Assembly (NCBI GenBank): GCA_031177685.1
Contig: JAPSGI010000014.1
Span: forward strand, 28,713-92,712
Length of the DNA: 64,000 bases
Source: Solirubrobacteraceae bacterium
GTDB taxonomy: Bacteria > Actinomycetota > Thermoleophilia > Solirubrobacterales > Solirubrobacteraceae
Direction: 5' to 3'
Shown: positions 16,117-27,049 of the stretch, in pieces
Layout of the letters: each line of letters starts with the position of its first letter
How positions within the stretch are numbered: the stretch's first letter is position 1
Made by a program: the position numbers and the translations under genes
The notes under the pieces: model-generated
Databases searched by the model: none
Told to the model about the DNA's origin: nothing
What the model saw: only the letters and a program-made list of their open reading frames with translations

Positions 16117-17388
16117 ATGCGCAACCGGACACTGCACGCGTCGCTCCGCGACTTCTCCGAGCAGGCCGCCTTCCAGCTCGAGGCCGACGCGGCCGGCGGC
16201 GTCGAGATCCCCTTCGAGGTCGTCGAGTCGCCCGGCGCCCGCGCGCCGCTGTACTGCTACCGGCCGCTGACCGGACAGTTCATCCGCGAGCGGCTGGGCG
16301 TGCTCGCGCGCCTGCCCACCTACGGCCCCGCCAAGGCCGCGATCGCGTCGCTGGGCGGGGTGGACGCCTACCTGCGCGTGCGCGGGGAGCCCCGCGTGCC
16401 GCAGGACGCGAGCGAGCTGGCCGACGCGGCGCTGCGCTCCTTCCTCGCCGCGATGTACGCGGAGGCCAGCCAGTTCGAGTTCTCCGCCGAGCGCTTCGCG
16501 CGAGCGTACGGCGAGCTGGAGGCCGCCGTCTACGAGACGCGCTCGCTCGCCGCGGTGATCGTGCCGCTGCACGGGCTGCAGCTGGTCTCCGACGAGGTGC
16601 CGATCGCCGAGGGGCTCGCGCTGGTGCGCGGGGACACCGTGCAGGACGCTCCCGCCGAGGCGGTCTGGAGCCGGCCCGTCCCGGACGACGCGCCCAACGT
16701 GCTGGCGTCGCTGACGCTCGAGCGGGCGCCGGGAGAGCCGCCCCCGATCGGGGTCGCACGGGCGCGCTTCGCGGCCCTGCTCACCGCGCTGCGCCTGGTC
16801 GACGCCGGCGGCTTCGCGCTGGGGTCCTCCGCCTGGGCGCGCACCGATGCCGGTCCCTGGCAGCTGGTCGCCCTGGGCGTGGGCGGCGGCGTGCCCGCGG
16901 GACCGCCCTACCGCGTGGAGCCCGACGAGGAGGACGAGCTGCGGGGCTTCTGCAACCTGGTGGCGCGGCGGGCCGAGTCGGCCCGCGGCGAGGTCGGCTT
17001 CGCGCTGCGGCGCTTCGAGATGGGGTGCGGGAGCGACGACCCCTTCGACGGGCTCACCGACCACCTGCTGGCGCTGCGCGCGCTGCTGGAGCCCGAGGGT
17101 CCCGCGAGCGGCCGGCTGGCCCAGCGGCTCGCGGCGATCTGCGCCATGCCCGAGCAGCGTGCGGCGCTGGCCGAGCGCACGGCCCACGCGATCTCCCTGG
17201 AGCGCGCGCTCGTAGCCGGCCTGGAGCCGGCGGCGCCGGACGCCGAGGCGCTCGTCGCCGACACCGCGCACCACCTCCGCGCGCTGCTGCGCGACGTCCT
17301 GTGCGGGCACCTCGACGACGACCTCGTGGCGGTCGCCGACGGTCTGCTGGCCGAGGCGGCGACGGGCGAGCGCGAAGTCCTGGTCTAG
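16117..17388 (+). CDS. Large protein of unknown function, possible HEPN-like C-terminus
   Basis: 423 soluble residues, no signal peptide. The C-terminal 170 are helical, with LTDHLLALRALLEPEGPASG and later VADTAHHLRALLRDVLCGHL, which recalls Apea-type HEPN proteins. The HEPN RxxxxH active site is not clearly present, so this is only a structural guess. It lies 38 bases after the HxlR gene and may be its co-regulated partner. Its stop shares CTAG with the convergent gene. Confidence 0.6.
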   Translation: MRNRTLHASLRDFSEQAAFQLEADAAGGVEIPFEVVESPGARAPLYCYRPLTGQFIRERLGVLARLPTYGPAKAAIASLGGVDAYLRVRGEPRVPQDASELADAALRSFLAAMYAEASQFEFSAERFARAYGELEAAVYETRSLAAVIVPLHGLQLVSDEVPIAEGLALVRGDTVQDAPAEAVWSRPVPDDAPNVLASLTLERAPGEPPPIGVARARFAALLTALRLVDAGGFALGSSAWARTDAGPWQLVALGVGGGVPAGPPYRVEPDEEDELRGFCNLVARRAESARGEVGFALRRFEMGCGSDDPFDGLTDHLLALRALLEPEGPASGRLAQRLAAICAMPEQRAALAERTAHAISLERALVAGLEPAAPDAEALVADTAHHLRALLRDVLCGHLDDDLVAVADGLLAEAATGEREVLV

Positions 17389-17603
17389 AGGAGCTCCATC
17401 GGCGAGTTCGGGTGCGCGCGGACGGGCATGTCGGTCTGGGCCAGGCGCTCGCCCAGGTCCTCGGGGCCCTCCGCGTAGACGACCTGCTCGCTCGGCTCGA
17501 GCGGGACCGGGTCGCGGTCCTCGAGCCTCGCCCCGGCGGCCTCGACCTCCTGGCGCAGCGATTCCAGGTCGACGTCGGCCGATGTCGTCAGCAGCCACTT
17601 CAC
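17385..17603 (-). CDS. Free-standing subtilase propeptide-like (I9-type) protein, candidate inhibitor
   Basis: 72 residues from GTG 17603. The layout matches the N-terminal region of the neighbouring subtilase. Here it is LRQEVEAAGARLEDRDPVPL, then LGERLAQTDMPVRAHPNS. In the subtilase it is MDRVAGLGLEVQQLIPVPM, then LEELQARPGVRVWPNSD. Both end in a PxVRxxPNS stretch. Subtilase propeptides act as folding helpers and tight inhibitors, so this is probably an inhibitor or chaperone for the enzyme 23 bases upstream. A short hairpin (GCCAC/GTGGC) sits just before the start codon. Confidence 0.65.
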   Translation of the reverse strand: MKWLLTTSADVDLESLRQEVEAAGARLEDRDPVPLEPSEQVVYAEGPEDLGERLAQTDMPVRAHPNSPMELL

Positions 17604-17626
17604 GCCACAAAGCGTGGCACAGTCGC

Positions 17627-18958
17627 TCAGACGCGTTCGGGCGCCAGCGCGTCGAAGGCGCGGGCCGCGTTGACGACGCCGCGCCCGAAGTCCGGGTCCC
17701 ACTCGGCATCGACGGTCCTGGACGCGCCCTGCACCAGCGCCGTGCGCAGCCGCTCGGGCGTGAGGTCCGGGAACGCGCTCAGCAGCAGCGCGGCCACCCC
17801 CGCCGCCACCGGGGTCGCGGCGGAGGTGCCGTTGTCGAACGGCTGCTCGTCGCCCCCCGGGCGCCCCGGCCCGAAGTTGGCGAAGACGTGGCTGTAGGCG
17901 GCGAGGTCGGGCTTCTGTGGCTCGAACATGCCGGGGCCCTGCGACGAGTAGCCGATGCGCTCGTGGCGGCTGTTGACCGCCGCGATCGTGATCGTCTCGG
18001 CCAGGCTGTTGGCGGCGTGGATCGAGCGCCCGGCGCCGATGCCGCTCGGGTGGCACGCGCCGCTCGGGCAGTCCGCTCCGCAGTTGCCGGCCGCGAAGAA
18101 GGCCGGGGCTCCGGAGGCGACCACCTCGCGCACCTTGCGGTGCAGCGGGTGGGTGACGTCCCAGATCTCATGGTTCGGCGCGTCCTCGCGGTCGGGCACG
18201 CCGACGAAGCCGTAGCTGTTGTTGGAGAGGTGCGGCGTGCCGTCCAGGCGGCGCTGCTCGAGCAGCGCCTGGAACATCGCCAGCGCGTCGCCGGAGTTGG
18301 TCGGGCCCAGGAACGGGTAGTCGAAGATCTCCGCGTCGGGCGCCGCGATCAGCACGTCGGCCGCGCACATCGAGCCGTGCGAGGTGACCGGCGCCGTGCC
18401 GGGCCGGGAGGAGGGCTGGCCCTTCAGTCCGCCCGTCACCGGGTACGTGTCGCCGTCGACCCCCTCGTCGATCACCGCGACCTTCACGCCCGCCCCGCGC
18501 GCGCCCGTCTCCCAGACGCGCTCCACGCCGAGCAGCTCCCGGATCTCCTCGATCGACGCGCCCGGCCGGAAGGGACGGCAGTCGACGTGGGCCTGCGCGG
18601 TCTCGTACAGCGTCAGGTCGGAGTTCGGCCACACCCGCACGCCCGGGCGCGCCTGCAGCTCCTCCAGGCGCTCGCTGCTCGCCTGCGCCGCCACCACCAT
18701 CGTGCGCGACGCGACGTCCGGGTTCTCCTCGGTCGTGGCGAAGGCGGTCAGCGCGCCGGCCGGGGCCGGCTGGTCCGCGGCGCTGAACATCGGCACGGGG
18801 ATGAGCTGCTGGACCTCCAGCCCCAGCCCGGCGACCCGGTCCATGAGCGCGCCGACCTGGCTCTCGGCCTCCGACTCGGACTCCAGGGCCGCCGTGAACA
18901 GTCCGAAGCCACGCTCCTCCGGGGCGTCGAACTCGAGCAGCACGTTGACGTTCGCCAT
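17627..18958 (-). CDS. Subtilisin-like serine protease (S8), no signal peptide
   Basis: 443 residues. The catalytic triad is Asp164 (VAVIDEGVDGD), His194 (TSHGSMCAADV) and Ser379 (NGTSAATPVAAG), with the oxyanion Asn292 in AAGNCGAD. The first 120 residues look like a propeptide-type alpha/beta domain ending in GVRVWPNSDLTLY. There is no signal peptide or membrane segment, so it should act in the cytoplasm or leave by another route. A small protein resembling its N-terminal domain is encoded directly downstream. Confidence 0.9.
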   Translation of the reverse strand: MANVNVLLEFDAPEERGFGLFTAALESESEAESQVGALMDRVAGLGLEVQQLIPVPMFSAADQPAPAGALTAFATTEENPDVASRTMVVAAQASSERLEELQARPGVRVWPNSDLTLYETAQAHVDCRPFRPGASIEEIRELLGVERVWETGARGAGVKVAVIDEGVDGDTYPVTGGLKGQPSSRPGTAPVTSHGSMCAADVLIAAPDAEIFDYPFLGPTNSGDALAMFQALLEQRRLDGTPHLSNNSYGFVGVPDREDAPNHEIWDVTHPLHRKVREVVASGAPAFFAAGNCGADCPSGACHPSGIGAGRSIHAANSLAETITIAAVNSRHERIGYSSQGPGMFEPQKPDLAAYSHVFANFGPGRPGGDEQPFDNGTSAATPVAAGVAALLLSAFPDLTPERLRTALVQGASRTVDAEWDPDFGRGVVNAARAFDALAPERV

Positions 18959-19010
18959 GGGACGCCGAGTCTCTGCGACCGCGCGCCGCTAGTCAACCGC
19001 TTTGAAGTCT

Positions 19011-20152
<1,142 letters not shown>

Positions 20153-20156
<4 letters not shown>

Positions 20157-21085
20157 AGCGCCACCTCCAGCTCCCGGGAGAGCCACTCGAGCTGCTCGAC
20201 GCCCAGTTCGGGCTCGAACACGAACGGCAGCCGGGCGGGCTCGCGGCCGGTGGCCTCCTCCAGGCGGGCCACCTGGTCGCGCTGGGCGCGGGCACGGCGG
20301 TGCTCGGACAGCGCGGCGCGCAGCGCGGCCCGCGCCACGGGCGTGCCGGCCGTCTCGGCCGCGCGGGCCAGCGCGCCGGCCTGCCGGGGCCCGAAGCGCT
20401 CGGGATACAGCGCGTTGACGATCACGCGGTCCAGCGGGCGGCCCAGCTCGCGGCGCAGTCGGGCGCGCAACTCGAGCGTCTCGGCGACGGGCATCTCCTC
20501 GGGCAGCGCGACCGCGACCACGCCCGTGTGGCGCTCGTCCACGATCGTCTCGTGGATCGCGCGCCCCTGCTGGGCGACCGGCCCGACCCGAGCCGCGTTG
20601 GCGAAGGTCAGCGGCGTGCGCAGGATGGCCAGCCCGTGCCCGGTGGAGGGCGCGTCGACGATCACCAGGTCGTAGCGCTCCCCGCCGCGCGTGCGCCGCT
20701 GGAGCTGCGCGAGCTCCCAGATCTTGCCCATGGTCACCAGCTCGCTCATCCCCGGGGTGGCGACGGCGAAGTACCCGAACATGCGCGAGCCCGACACGAG
20801 GTCGGCCAGCGGCTTGACCCGGATCTGCATGTGCAGGTACTCGTCCAGGGCCTGCTGGGGGTCGATGGAGATCGTCCACAGCCCGCCGGCGAGCTCGACC
20901 TCGCGGAAGTGCGAGTCCTCCCCGTGGAAGGCGCGCGCGATGCGGTCCTGGTGGGCGACCTCCACGACGATCGTCCGCCGCCCCTGGCGTGCCGCAACCA
21001 TCCCCAGCGCGGCGGCCACGGTGGACTTCCCGACGCCTCCCTTTCCGGTCACGAAGAGCAAGCGCTTGTCGAGCAGGTCGCCCAT
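20153..21085 (-). CDS. ArsA/GET3-type ATPase, first of a tandem pair
   Basis: 310 residues with FVTGKGGVGKSTVAAALG as Walker A, VVEVAHQDRIARAF, and DLVIVDAPSTGHGLAILRTP as switch II. It is shorter than its partner and keeps both ATPase signature regions. It lies upstream of and overlaps the partner by four bases, so equal expression for a heteromer is likely. The start ATG is about 65 bases from the divergent flavin enzyme gene. Confidence 0.88.
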
Positions 21086-21150
21086 GACGGCGCCAGGAGC
21101 CTACCCGCCATCCGCCGGCGGCCCATCGACTAGATTCGCATGCGAGGGGC

Positions 21151-22323
21151 ATGGCGCGGTCCGCACCGGTCGTCGTGGTGGGAGCAGGCGCCGCCGGCTT
21201 GTCGGCGGCGGCGGAGCTGCGCCGCCGCCGCATGCCCGCGGTCGTGCTCGAGCGCGCGGCCATCGGCTCGAGCTGGCGCGCGCGCTACGACAGCCTGGTC
21301 CTCAACACCCCGCGCGTCACCTCGACGCTCGGCGGCTACCGGATGCCGCGCCGCTACGGGCGCTGGCCCTCGCGCGACGCCATGGTCGAGTACCTCGAGG
21401 AGTACGCGCGGCGCGCCGAGCTCGACGTGCGCTGCGGCGTCTCCGTGCAGCGGCTGGACCGCCGCGACGGCGGGTGGTCCGTGACCACCTCGCAGGGCGT
21501 GCTGCACGCCCCGCAGGCCGTGGTGGCCACCGGGCACGACATCCACCCCGTGATCCCGCCGTGGCCGGGCCGCGACGAGTTCCCCGGCCCGCTCGTGCAC
21601 AGCGCCGAGTACCGCAACGCCCAGCCGTTCCGCGGGCTCGACGTGCTGGTCGTCTCGGCGTCCAACAGCGGGTCGGAGATCGCGTGCGAGCTGGCGCGCG
21701 ACGGCGCGGGTCGCGTGTGGACGGCGCGGCGCAGCTCGCCACCCATCTTCCCGCGCGAGTGGCCGCGCGGGTTCCCGGTCAACCCGGGGGCCTGCCTGCT
21801 CGACCTGTTCCCCGACCGGGTGGCCGACGGAGTGACGCGGGTCGCGCAGCGAGTCATGTACGGCGACCTCTCGCGCTACGGGCTGCCGCGTCCCGACGTG
21901 GGCGCCCAGACGCGGGCGAAGCACCTGCGCCAGGGTGCGCTGGTCGACGCCGGCTTCGTCAAGGCGGTGAAGGCGGGGCGCATCCAGATCGTGGCCGCGC
22001 TCGAGCGCTTCGAGGGCCCCGAGGCGATCCTGGCCGACGGCACGCGCCTGCGTCCCGACGCGGTGGTCGCCGCCACGGGCTACGTCCGCGACCTGGAGCC
22101 CCTGGTCGGCCACCTCGGCGTGCTCGACCCCAACGGCCACCCGACGGTGACGGGGGGCCGCGCCCACCCGGCCGCGCCCGGGCTGTACTTCAACGGCTTC
22201 CACGGGACGATCAGCGGGCAGCTGCGCTACATGCGCAAGCACGGCCGCGCGATCGCCCGCGCCATCGCGCGCGAGCGCCGCGCGGCGGGCTCGGGAAGGA
22301 ATGTCGCAGGTGGTTGCGAATAA
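21151..22323 (+). CDS. FAD-dependent monooxygenase-like oxidoreductase
   Basis: 390 residues. The FAD fingerprint is VVVVGAGAAGLSAAAELRRR at the start, followed by GSSWRARYDSLVLNTPR, the GxGW-type region of flavin monooxygenases. The second, NADPH-type motif is VVSASNSGSEIACELA (Gly partly replaced by Ser and Ala), and ATGYVRDLEPL is the ATG motif. It is of the YUCCA/FMO-like group; the substrate is unknown. A small hairpin (AACCC/GGGTT) follows the stop, before parA. Confidence 0.85.
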   Translation: MARSAPVVVVGAGAAGLSAAAELRRRRMPAVVLERAAIGSSWRARYDSLVLNTPRVTSTLGGYRMPRRYGRWPSRDAMVEYLEEYARRAELDVRCGVSVQRLDRRDGGWSVTTSQGVLHAPQAVVATGHDIHPVIPPWPGRDEFPGPLVHSAEYRNAQPFRGLDVLVVSASNSGSEIACELARDGAGRVWTARRSSPPIFPREWPRGFPVNPGACLLDLFPDRVADGVTRVAQRVMYGDLSRYGLPRPDVGAQTRAKHLRQGALVDAGFVKAVKAGRIQIVAALERFEGPEAILADGTRLRPDAVVAATGYVRDLEPLVGHLGVLDPNGHPTVTGGRAHPAAPGLYFNGFHGTISGQLRYMRKHGRAIARAIARERRAAGSGRNVAGGCE

Positions 22324-22364
22324 CCCGCTCCAATGGGTTTTCCCCGCGCACATCGGAGCTTCTC

Positions 22365-23129
22365 GTGACCGAGCACGCCAAGGTCATCGCCTTCGCCAAC
22401 CAGAAGGGCGGCGTCGCCAAGACCACCACCACCCTGAACGTCGCCGTCGCCTTCGCCGAGAAGGGCCACCGCGTCCTGTGCGTCGACATGGACCCGCAGG
22501 GCAACCTCACGATGTCCCAGGGCATCGACCCCGACACCGTCGAGAAGTCGATGTACGACGTGCTGGTGCACCACACGTCGATCCGCGAGGTGATCCGCAA
22601 GCGCGAGATCGACATCGCCTGCTCGTCGATCGACCTCGCCGGCGCGGAGATCGCGATGTCCACGCAGATCGGCCGGGAGCGCTCGCTGGAGAAGGGCCTG
22701 GCGGCCGTTCGGGAGGACTACGACTTCGTCTGCATCGACACGCCGCCGAGCCTGGGGCTGCTCACGATCAACGCCCTGACGGCCGCGGACAAGGTGATCG
22801 TCCCCGTCCAGTGCGAGTATCTCTCGATGCGCGGGCTCATCCAGCTGCAGAACACCCTGGCCATGATCCGAGAGAACCTGAATCCCGACATCGAGATAGA
22901 GGGGATCTTGCCGACGCTGGTCGACTCGCGTACGGTCCACGCGAAGGAGGCGATCGAGATTCTGGAGGAGAACTTCGGCGATCGCGTCTTCGCGTCGCGC
23001 ATCCGCAAGACGGTGCGGTTCGCGGAGGCTCCGGTGAAGGGAATGTCCGTGCTCAAGTACGACCCTGACGGAACGGCCGCCGCGGCCTATCGTCAGCTCG
23101 CCGAGGAGGTTCTCAATGGAAAGGGGTAA
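22365..23129 (+). CDS. parA: ParA/Soj-family ATPase
   Basis: 254 residues. The deviant Walker A ([15 protein letters not shown]), [10 protein letters not shown] and [16 protein letters not shown] are complete. ParA ATPases segregate DNA or place large protein complexes. No parB lies beside it; instead the gene overlaps an ftsZ by 14 bases. That suggests a role in division-site or nucleoid positioning rather than plasmid partition. The GTG start follows CGGAG. Confidence 0.9.
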   Translation: MTEHAKVIAFANQKGGVAKTTTTLNVAVAFAEKGHRVLCVDMDPQGNLTMSQGIDPDTVEKSMYDVLVHHTSIREVIRKREIDIACSSIDLAGAEIAMSTQIGRERSLEKGLAAVREDYDFVCIDTPPSLGLLTINALTAADKVIVPVQCEYLSMRGLIQLQNTLAMIRENLNPDIEIEGILPTLVDSRTVHAKEAIEILEENFGDRVFASRIRKTVRFAEAPVKGMSVLKYDPDGTAAAAYRQLAEEVLNGKG

Positions 23130-24522
23130 GCGGGCGAGCATGCGCGAGGGCCCCCTCGCGGCGCTGTTTCGCAAGACGGAGGAGGAGGGCGTCGAGCCCA
23201 AGGAGGCCGAGGCCACGCCGCCGCCCGCGCCGGAGCCGCCTCGCGCCGAGGAGCCCCGCGTCGAGGAGCCCCCCGCGGCGCCGCCGGCGCCGCGCGAGCG
23301 CCTGCGCCACGTCTTCTCCTCGGAGATCCCGGAGAACATGCTCGAGCGCGAGGCCGCGACGCCGCGCGCGCCCGAGCCTCCGGCCGCCCCGCCCCCGGCG
23401 CCGCGCGAGGAGCACGACGCCTACGCCGCTCCGCGGTCGGTCGGCACCCCGGTCCTGCGCGTCATCGGCGTCGGCGGCGCCGGCGTCAACGCGGTCAACC
23501 GGATGATCGAGGCCGAGGTCGAGGGCGTCGAGTTCATCGCCGTGAACACCGACCTGCAGTCGCTGCAGCAGTCCTCCGCGCACGTGACGCTGCACATCGG
23601 CGCGGGCGTGACCCGCGGCCTGGGCTCGGGCTCCAATCCCGAGCTGGGCAAGCAGGCCGCGATGGAGGAGTACGACAAGATCAAGGCGCTGCTCAAGGGC
23701 TCGGACATGGTGTTCGTCACCGCGGGCTCGGGCGGCGGCACCGGCACCGGCGCCGCGCCCGTCGTGGCGCGCATCGCGCGCGAGTTGGGTGCCCTGACCG
23801 TGGGGATCGTGACCAAGCCGTTCGGCTTCGAGGGCTCGCGCCGGCGCGAGCAGGCCGACGAGGGCGTGGACCAGCTGGCGGCCGAGGTCGACACGCTGAT
23901 CGTGGTGCCCAACAACCGGCTGCTGTCGGTGCTGGACAAGGGCACCTCGATGGTGGAGGCCTTCCGCGTGGCCGACGACGTGCTGCGCCAGGGCGTGCAG
24001 GGGATCTCGGACCTCGTGACGCTGCCCGGTCTGATCAACCTCGACTTCGCCGACGTGCGCACGATCATGGAGGAGGCGGGCAACGCGCTCCTGGGCATCG
24101 GCATGGGCACGGGCGAGCGCCGGGCGATCGACGCGGCCGAGCAGGCCGCCGCGTCGCCGCTGCTGGAGACCAGCATGGAGGGCGCGCGCTCCATCCTGCT
24201 GTCGATCACGGGCGGCCGCGACCTCTCCCTGTGGGAGGTCAACGAGGCGGCCAAGGCGGTCGCCGAGGCCGCCCATCCCGACGCCAACATCATCTTCGGC
24301 GCCATGGTCGACGAGAAGCTCGACGACGCCGTGTGGGTGACGGTCGTGGCCACCGGCTACGGCGAGCCGCGTCCGCGCCGCCGGCTCGAGGAGCCGGCGG
24401 GCGAGCCGCGCATCCGCCGCGCCGAGCGCCCCGCGCCGCGCGAGCGGCCCGAGCCCGTGCGCGCGGAGCGCCGCGCGGGCCTGGGCGAGCTCGACGTCCC
24501 GGAGTTCATCCCCAAGGGGTAG
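23116..24522 (+). CDS. ftsZ: FtsZ with a long disordered N-terminal extension
   Basis: 468 residues. The tubulin-like core begins near residue 112 ([20 protein letters not shown]). It has the GTP loop [19 protein letters not shown] and the T7 loop INLDFADVR. The C-terminus DVPEFIPKG is the peptide that binds FtsA/SepF-type partners. Most FtsZ proteins start close to the core; here 110 Pro/Ala/Glu-rich residues precede it, with two conserved-looking islands ([16 protein letters not shown] and [18 protein letters not shown]). GAGGAGG precedes the ATG, inside the end of parA. Confidence 0.93.
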   Translation: MERGKRASMREGPLAALFRKTEEEGVEPKEAEATPPPAPEPPRAEEPRVEEPPAAPPAPRERLRHVFSSEIPENMLEREAATPRAPEPPAAPPPAPREEHDAYAAPRSVGTPVLRVIGVGGAGVNAVNRMIEAEVEGVEFIAVNTDLQSLQQSSAHVTLHIGAGVTRGLGSGSNPELGKQAAMEEYDKIKALLKGSDMVFVTAGSGGGTGTGAAPVVARIARELGALTVGIVTKPFGFEGSRRREQADEGVDQLAAEVDTLIVVPNNRLLSVLDKGTSMVEAFRVADDVLRQGVQGISDLVTLPGLINLDFADVRTIMEEAGNALLGIGMGTGERRAIDAAEQAAASPLLETSMEGARSILLSITGGRDLSLWEVNEAAKAVAEAAHPDANIIFGAMVDEKLDDAVWVTVVATGYGEPRPRRRLEEPAGEPRIRRAERPAPRERPEPVRAERRAGLGELDVPEFIPKG

Positions 24523-24526
24523 GTCC

Positions 24527-25990
24527 GTGGGCGGCGCGATCGCCGCCGGGCATCCGGAGACGGCGCGAGCCGGCGCCGCGATCCTGCGCGCCGGCGGCAA
24601 CGCCGTGGACGCCGCGATCGCCGCGGTGTGCGTGTCGCTGACCGCCGAGTCCGGGCTCACCTCGCTGGGCGGCGGCGGCTACATGCTGGTCGCCGCGCCG
24701 GGCGGCGAGCAGGTGCTCCTGGACTTCTTCGTCGAGGCGCCGGGCCGGGGCGCGGACGTCGCGAGCCGGTCCGAGCTGCTTCCCGTGACGCTGTCGTTCG
24801 GCGACGCCGTGCAGGTCTTCAACGTGGGGCCGGCGTCGGTCGGCGTCTACGGGCTGCCCGCCGGCATCTGCGAGGCCGCGCGGCGCTTCGGCTCGCGCCC
24901 GCTGGCCGAGCTGGTGGCGCCGGGCGCCGCGGCGGCCCGCGCCGGCGTGGCGCTGACGCCCGAGCAGGCGTACGTGGTGGAGATCCTGGCCCCGGTCTAC
25001 TCGACCACCGCCGAGTGCCGCGCGCTGCACCGGCTCGACGAGGGCCTGCCCCCGGCCGGCTGCGTGCTGCGCAACGAGCAGCTCGGCGACACCCTGGACC
25101 TCCTGGGGGAGGAGGGCGAGCGCCCGTTCTACGAGGGGGAGATCGCCGCCGCGGTGCTGGCGCGCCTGGAGGGCGAGGGCTCGCTGCTCACCGCGCGGGA
25201 CCTGGCCGCCTACCGGGCCACGCCCCTGGAGCCGCTGCACACCCGCTACCGCGGGCGCGACGTGCTGACCACGCCGCCGCCGTCGGCGGGCGGGATCCTG
25301 ATCGCCTACGCGCTCGCGCTCCTGGAGCGCTCGGACGGCGCCGCCACGGTGCAGGAGCTCGTCGCGGTGATGGAGGCGGCGCAGGCCGAGCGCACCGCCG
25401 AGTTCCTCGACGGCCTCGCCGACCCCGAGTTCGTGCTGCGCTTCGCCGCCTCGCGCCTGGGCGGCACCACGCACATCTCCGTGCTCGACGGCGACGGGAT
25501 GGCGTGCTCGGTGACCTGCACCAACGGCGAGGGCAGCGGCATCCTCGTCCCGGGTTCGGGCATCCACCTCAACAACATCCTGGGCGAGCAGGACCTCAAC
25601 CCGCTCGGCTTCCACCGCCACCCGCCCGGGCGCCGGCTGCCCAGCATGATGTCCCCGACCGTGGTGATGCGCGAGGGGGCGCCGGAGCTGGTGATCGGCA
25701 GCGGCGGCTCCAACCGCATCCGGTCCGCCATCCTGCAGACCGTGGTCAACGTGCTCGACCGGGGGATGGCGATCGACGAGGCGGTCGCGGCCCCGCGCCT
25801 GCACTTCGAGGACGGCGTCGTCTACGCCGAGCCGGGCATCGACCTGTCCTCCGTCGAGGCGACGGGTCACACGATCTCGCGCTTCCGCGGCCTCAACCTC
25901 TTCTTCGGCGGCGTCCACGCCGTCCAGGCCGGCGACCCGCCGGTCGGCGGCGGCGACCCGCGGCGCGGCGGAACCGTGATCGTCGCGTGA
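24527..25990 (+). CDS. Gamma-glutamyltransferase family protein
   Basis: 487 residues, starting four bases after ftsZ at a GTG. The family opening GHPETARAGAAILRAGGNAVDAAIAA, the autoprocessing site GGTTHISVLDGDG (Thr nucleophile) and the SMMSPTVVMREG...GSGGSNRIRSA block near the C-terminus are present. These enzymes cleave gamma-glutamyl bonds such as those of glutathione or ergothioneine precursors. There is no signal peptide, unlike periplasmic relatives, so it is probably cytoplasmic. Confidence 0.9.
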   Translation: MGGAIAAGHPETARAGAAILRAGGNAVDAAIAAVCVSLTAESGLTSLGGGGYMLVAAPGGEQVLLDFFVEAPGRGADVASRSELLPVTLSFGDAVQVFNVGPASVGVYGLPAGICEAARRFGSRPLAELVAPGAAAARAGVALTPEQAYVVEILAPVYSTTAECRALHRLDEGLPPAGCVLRNEQLGDTLDLLGEEGERPFYEGEIAAAVLARLEGEGSLLTARDLAAYRATPLEPLHTRYRGRDVLTTPPPSAGGILIAYALALLERSDGAATVQELVAVMEAAQAERTAEFLDGLADPEFVLRFAASRLGGTTHISVLDGDGMACSVTCTNGEGSGILVPGSGIHLNNILGEQDLNPLGFHRHPPGRRLPSMMSPTVVMREGAPELVIGSGGSNRIRSAILQTVVNVLDRGMAIDEAVAAPRLHFEDGVVYAEPGIDLSSVEATGHTISRFRGLNLFFGGVHAVQAGDPPVGGGDPRRGGTVIVA

Positions 25991-26376
25991 TCTTGCTGGC
26001 CCTGCTCGCGGTCCTCGCCGGGTGCGGGAACCGGCACTCGCCGGACCTGTTCGTGCTCGACCGCTTCGGCGAAGTGCCCGGCGCGCAGCTGCGACTGCGC
26101 GTCTACGACGACGGTCAGGTGCGCTGCAACGGCGGCGAGCGCCGCCGGCTGCCCGACCAGCTCGTGCTCGACGCGCGCGAGATCGCGCGCGAGCTCAACG
26201 AGCTGGCGCCGCGCACGCTGCGCCCGCGGGCGCGCTCGATCCTGCGCTACCGGCTGCGCCTGGAGGAGGGCACGGTCCGCTTCGCCGACAACTCGCGCGG
26301 CCAGGCGCCCGCGATGTCGCTCACCCAGGCCTTCACCCGCCGCGTGGCGCGCGACGTCTGCGGTCTGCGGCGCTAG
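25987..26376 (+). CDS. Small lipoprotein of unknown function
   Basis: 129 residues with a short lipoprotein signal (ILLALLAVLAGCGN), so the Cys would be lipidated. The mature part has LRLRVYDDGQVRCNGG, followed by a mixed alpha/beta region; two further Cys could pair. The GTG start overlaps the stop of the transferase gene by four bases, ending the parA-ftsZ-ggt run. Its own stop shares CTAG with the convergent LON-domain gene. Confidence 0.75.
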   Translation: MILLALLAVLAGCGNRHSPDLFVLDRFGEVPGAQLRLRVYDDGQVRCNGGERRRLPDQLVLDAREIARELNELAPRTLRPRARSILRYRLRLEEGTVRFADNSRGQAPAMSLTQAFTRRVARDVCGLRR

Positions 26377-26996
26377 CCGAAGCGCACCTTGCCGTTGGAG
26401 CGCGCCCGCTCCTGCGCGCGCTCGGCGAAGGCCAGCCGCTTGACCGCCGAGCGGAACAGGCGCGTGAGCAGGCGCAGGCGCGCGTTCTCCGAGCGCAGGT
26501 CCAGCAGCCCCTGCTTGGCATCCAGGCCGAAGTCCACGGTGGCCGCCATGTCGTAGGAGCCCATGGTCAGCAGCTCGGACTCCTCCGGCCGCTGGTCGGT
26601 GGCCTGCTCGACCAGCCCGGCGTACACCTCGTGGGCGGCCGCCAGCAGCTCGCCGTCCAGCTCCTCCTCCTTATCGGCCAGGAACTCGACCTCGCCGGCC
26701 GGGTAGGGCAGGTCGTCCTGGCGGGCGAGGATGCGGAAGGGGCGGGTGCCGCGCGCGAGGAGGTTCATGCGCCCGTCCTCGGCGCGGTCGAGGATCTCGC
26801 TGATCTCGCACGCGCAGCCCACGTTGCGCAGCCCGTCGTCGGAGAGCCACACGATGCCGAACTCCTGCTCGTGCTCCAGGCACACCGCGACCATCGCCTT
26901 GTAGCGCTCCTCGAAGATGTGCAGGGGAACGACCTCCGACGGCAGGGCCACGATTCCCAGCGGAAACAGCGGGAAGTCGCGCACGGTGGGCCCCAT
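26373..26996 (-). CDS. LON substrate-binding-domain protein
   Basis: 207 residues of the Lon N-terminal domain alone: DFPLFPLGIVALPSEVVPLHIFEERYKAMV is the diagnostic opening, and no ATPase or protease domain follows. Such proteins occur widely in actinobacteria and may bind unfolded proteins or act in quality control. A -10 box TAGACT (27004-27009) lies seven bases before the ATG, with no ribosome-binding site, so it is probably leaderless. Confidence 0.88.
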   Translation of the reverse strand: MGPTVRDFPLFPLGIVALPSEVVPLHIFEERYKAMVAVCLEHEQEFGIVWLSDDGLRNVGCACEISEILDRAEDGRMNLLARGTRPFRILARQDDLPYPAGEVEFLADKEEELDGELLAAAHEVYAGLVEQATDQRPEESELLTMGSYDMAATVDFGLDAKQGLLDLRSENARLRLLTRLFRSAVKRLAFAERAQERARSNGKVRFG

Positions 26997-27049
26997 CGCG
27001 CCAAGTCTACGAGCGCCGAGCCGTCCGGCCCGCCGGGTCTCATTGCGGC

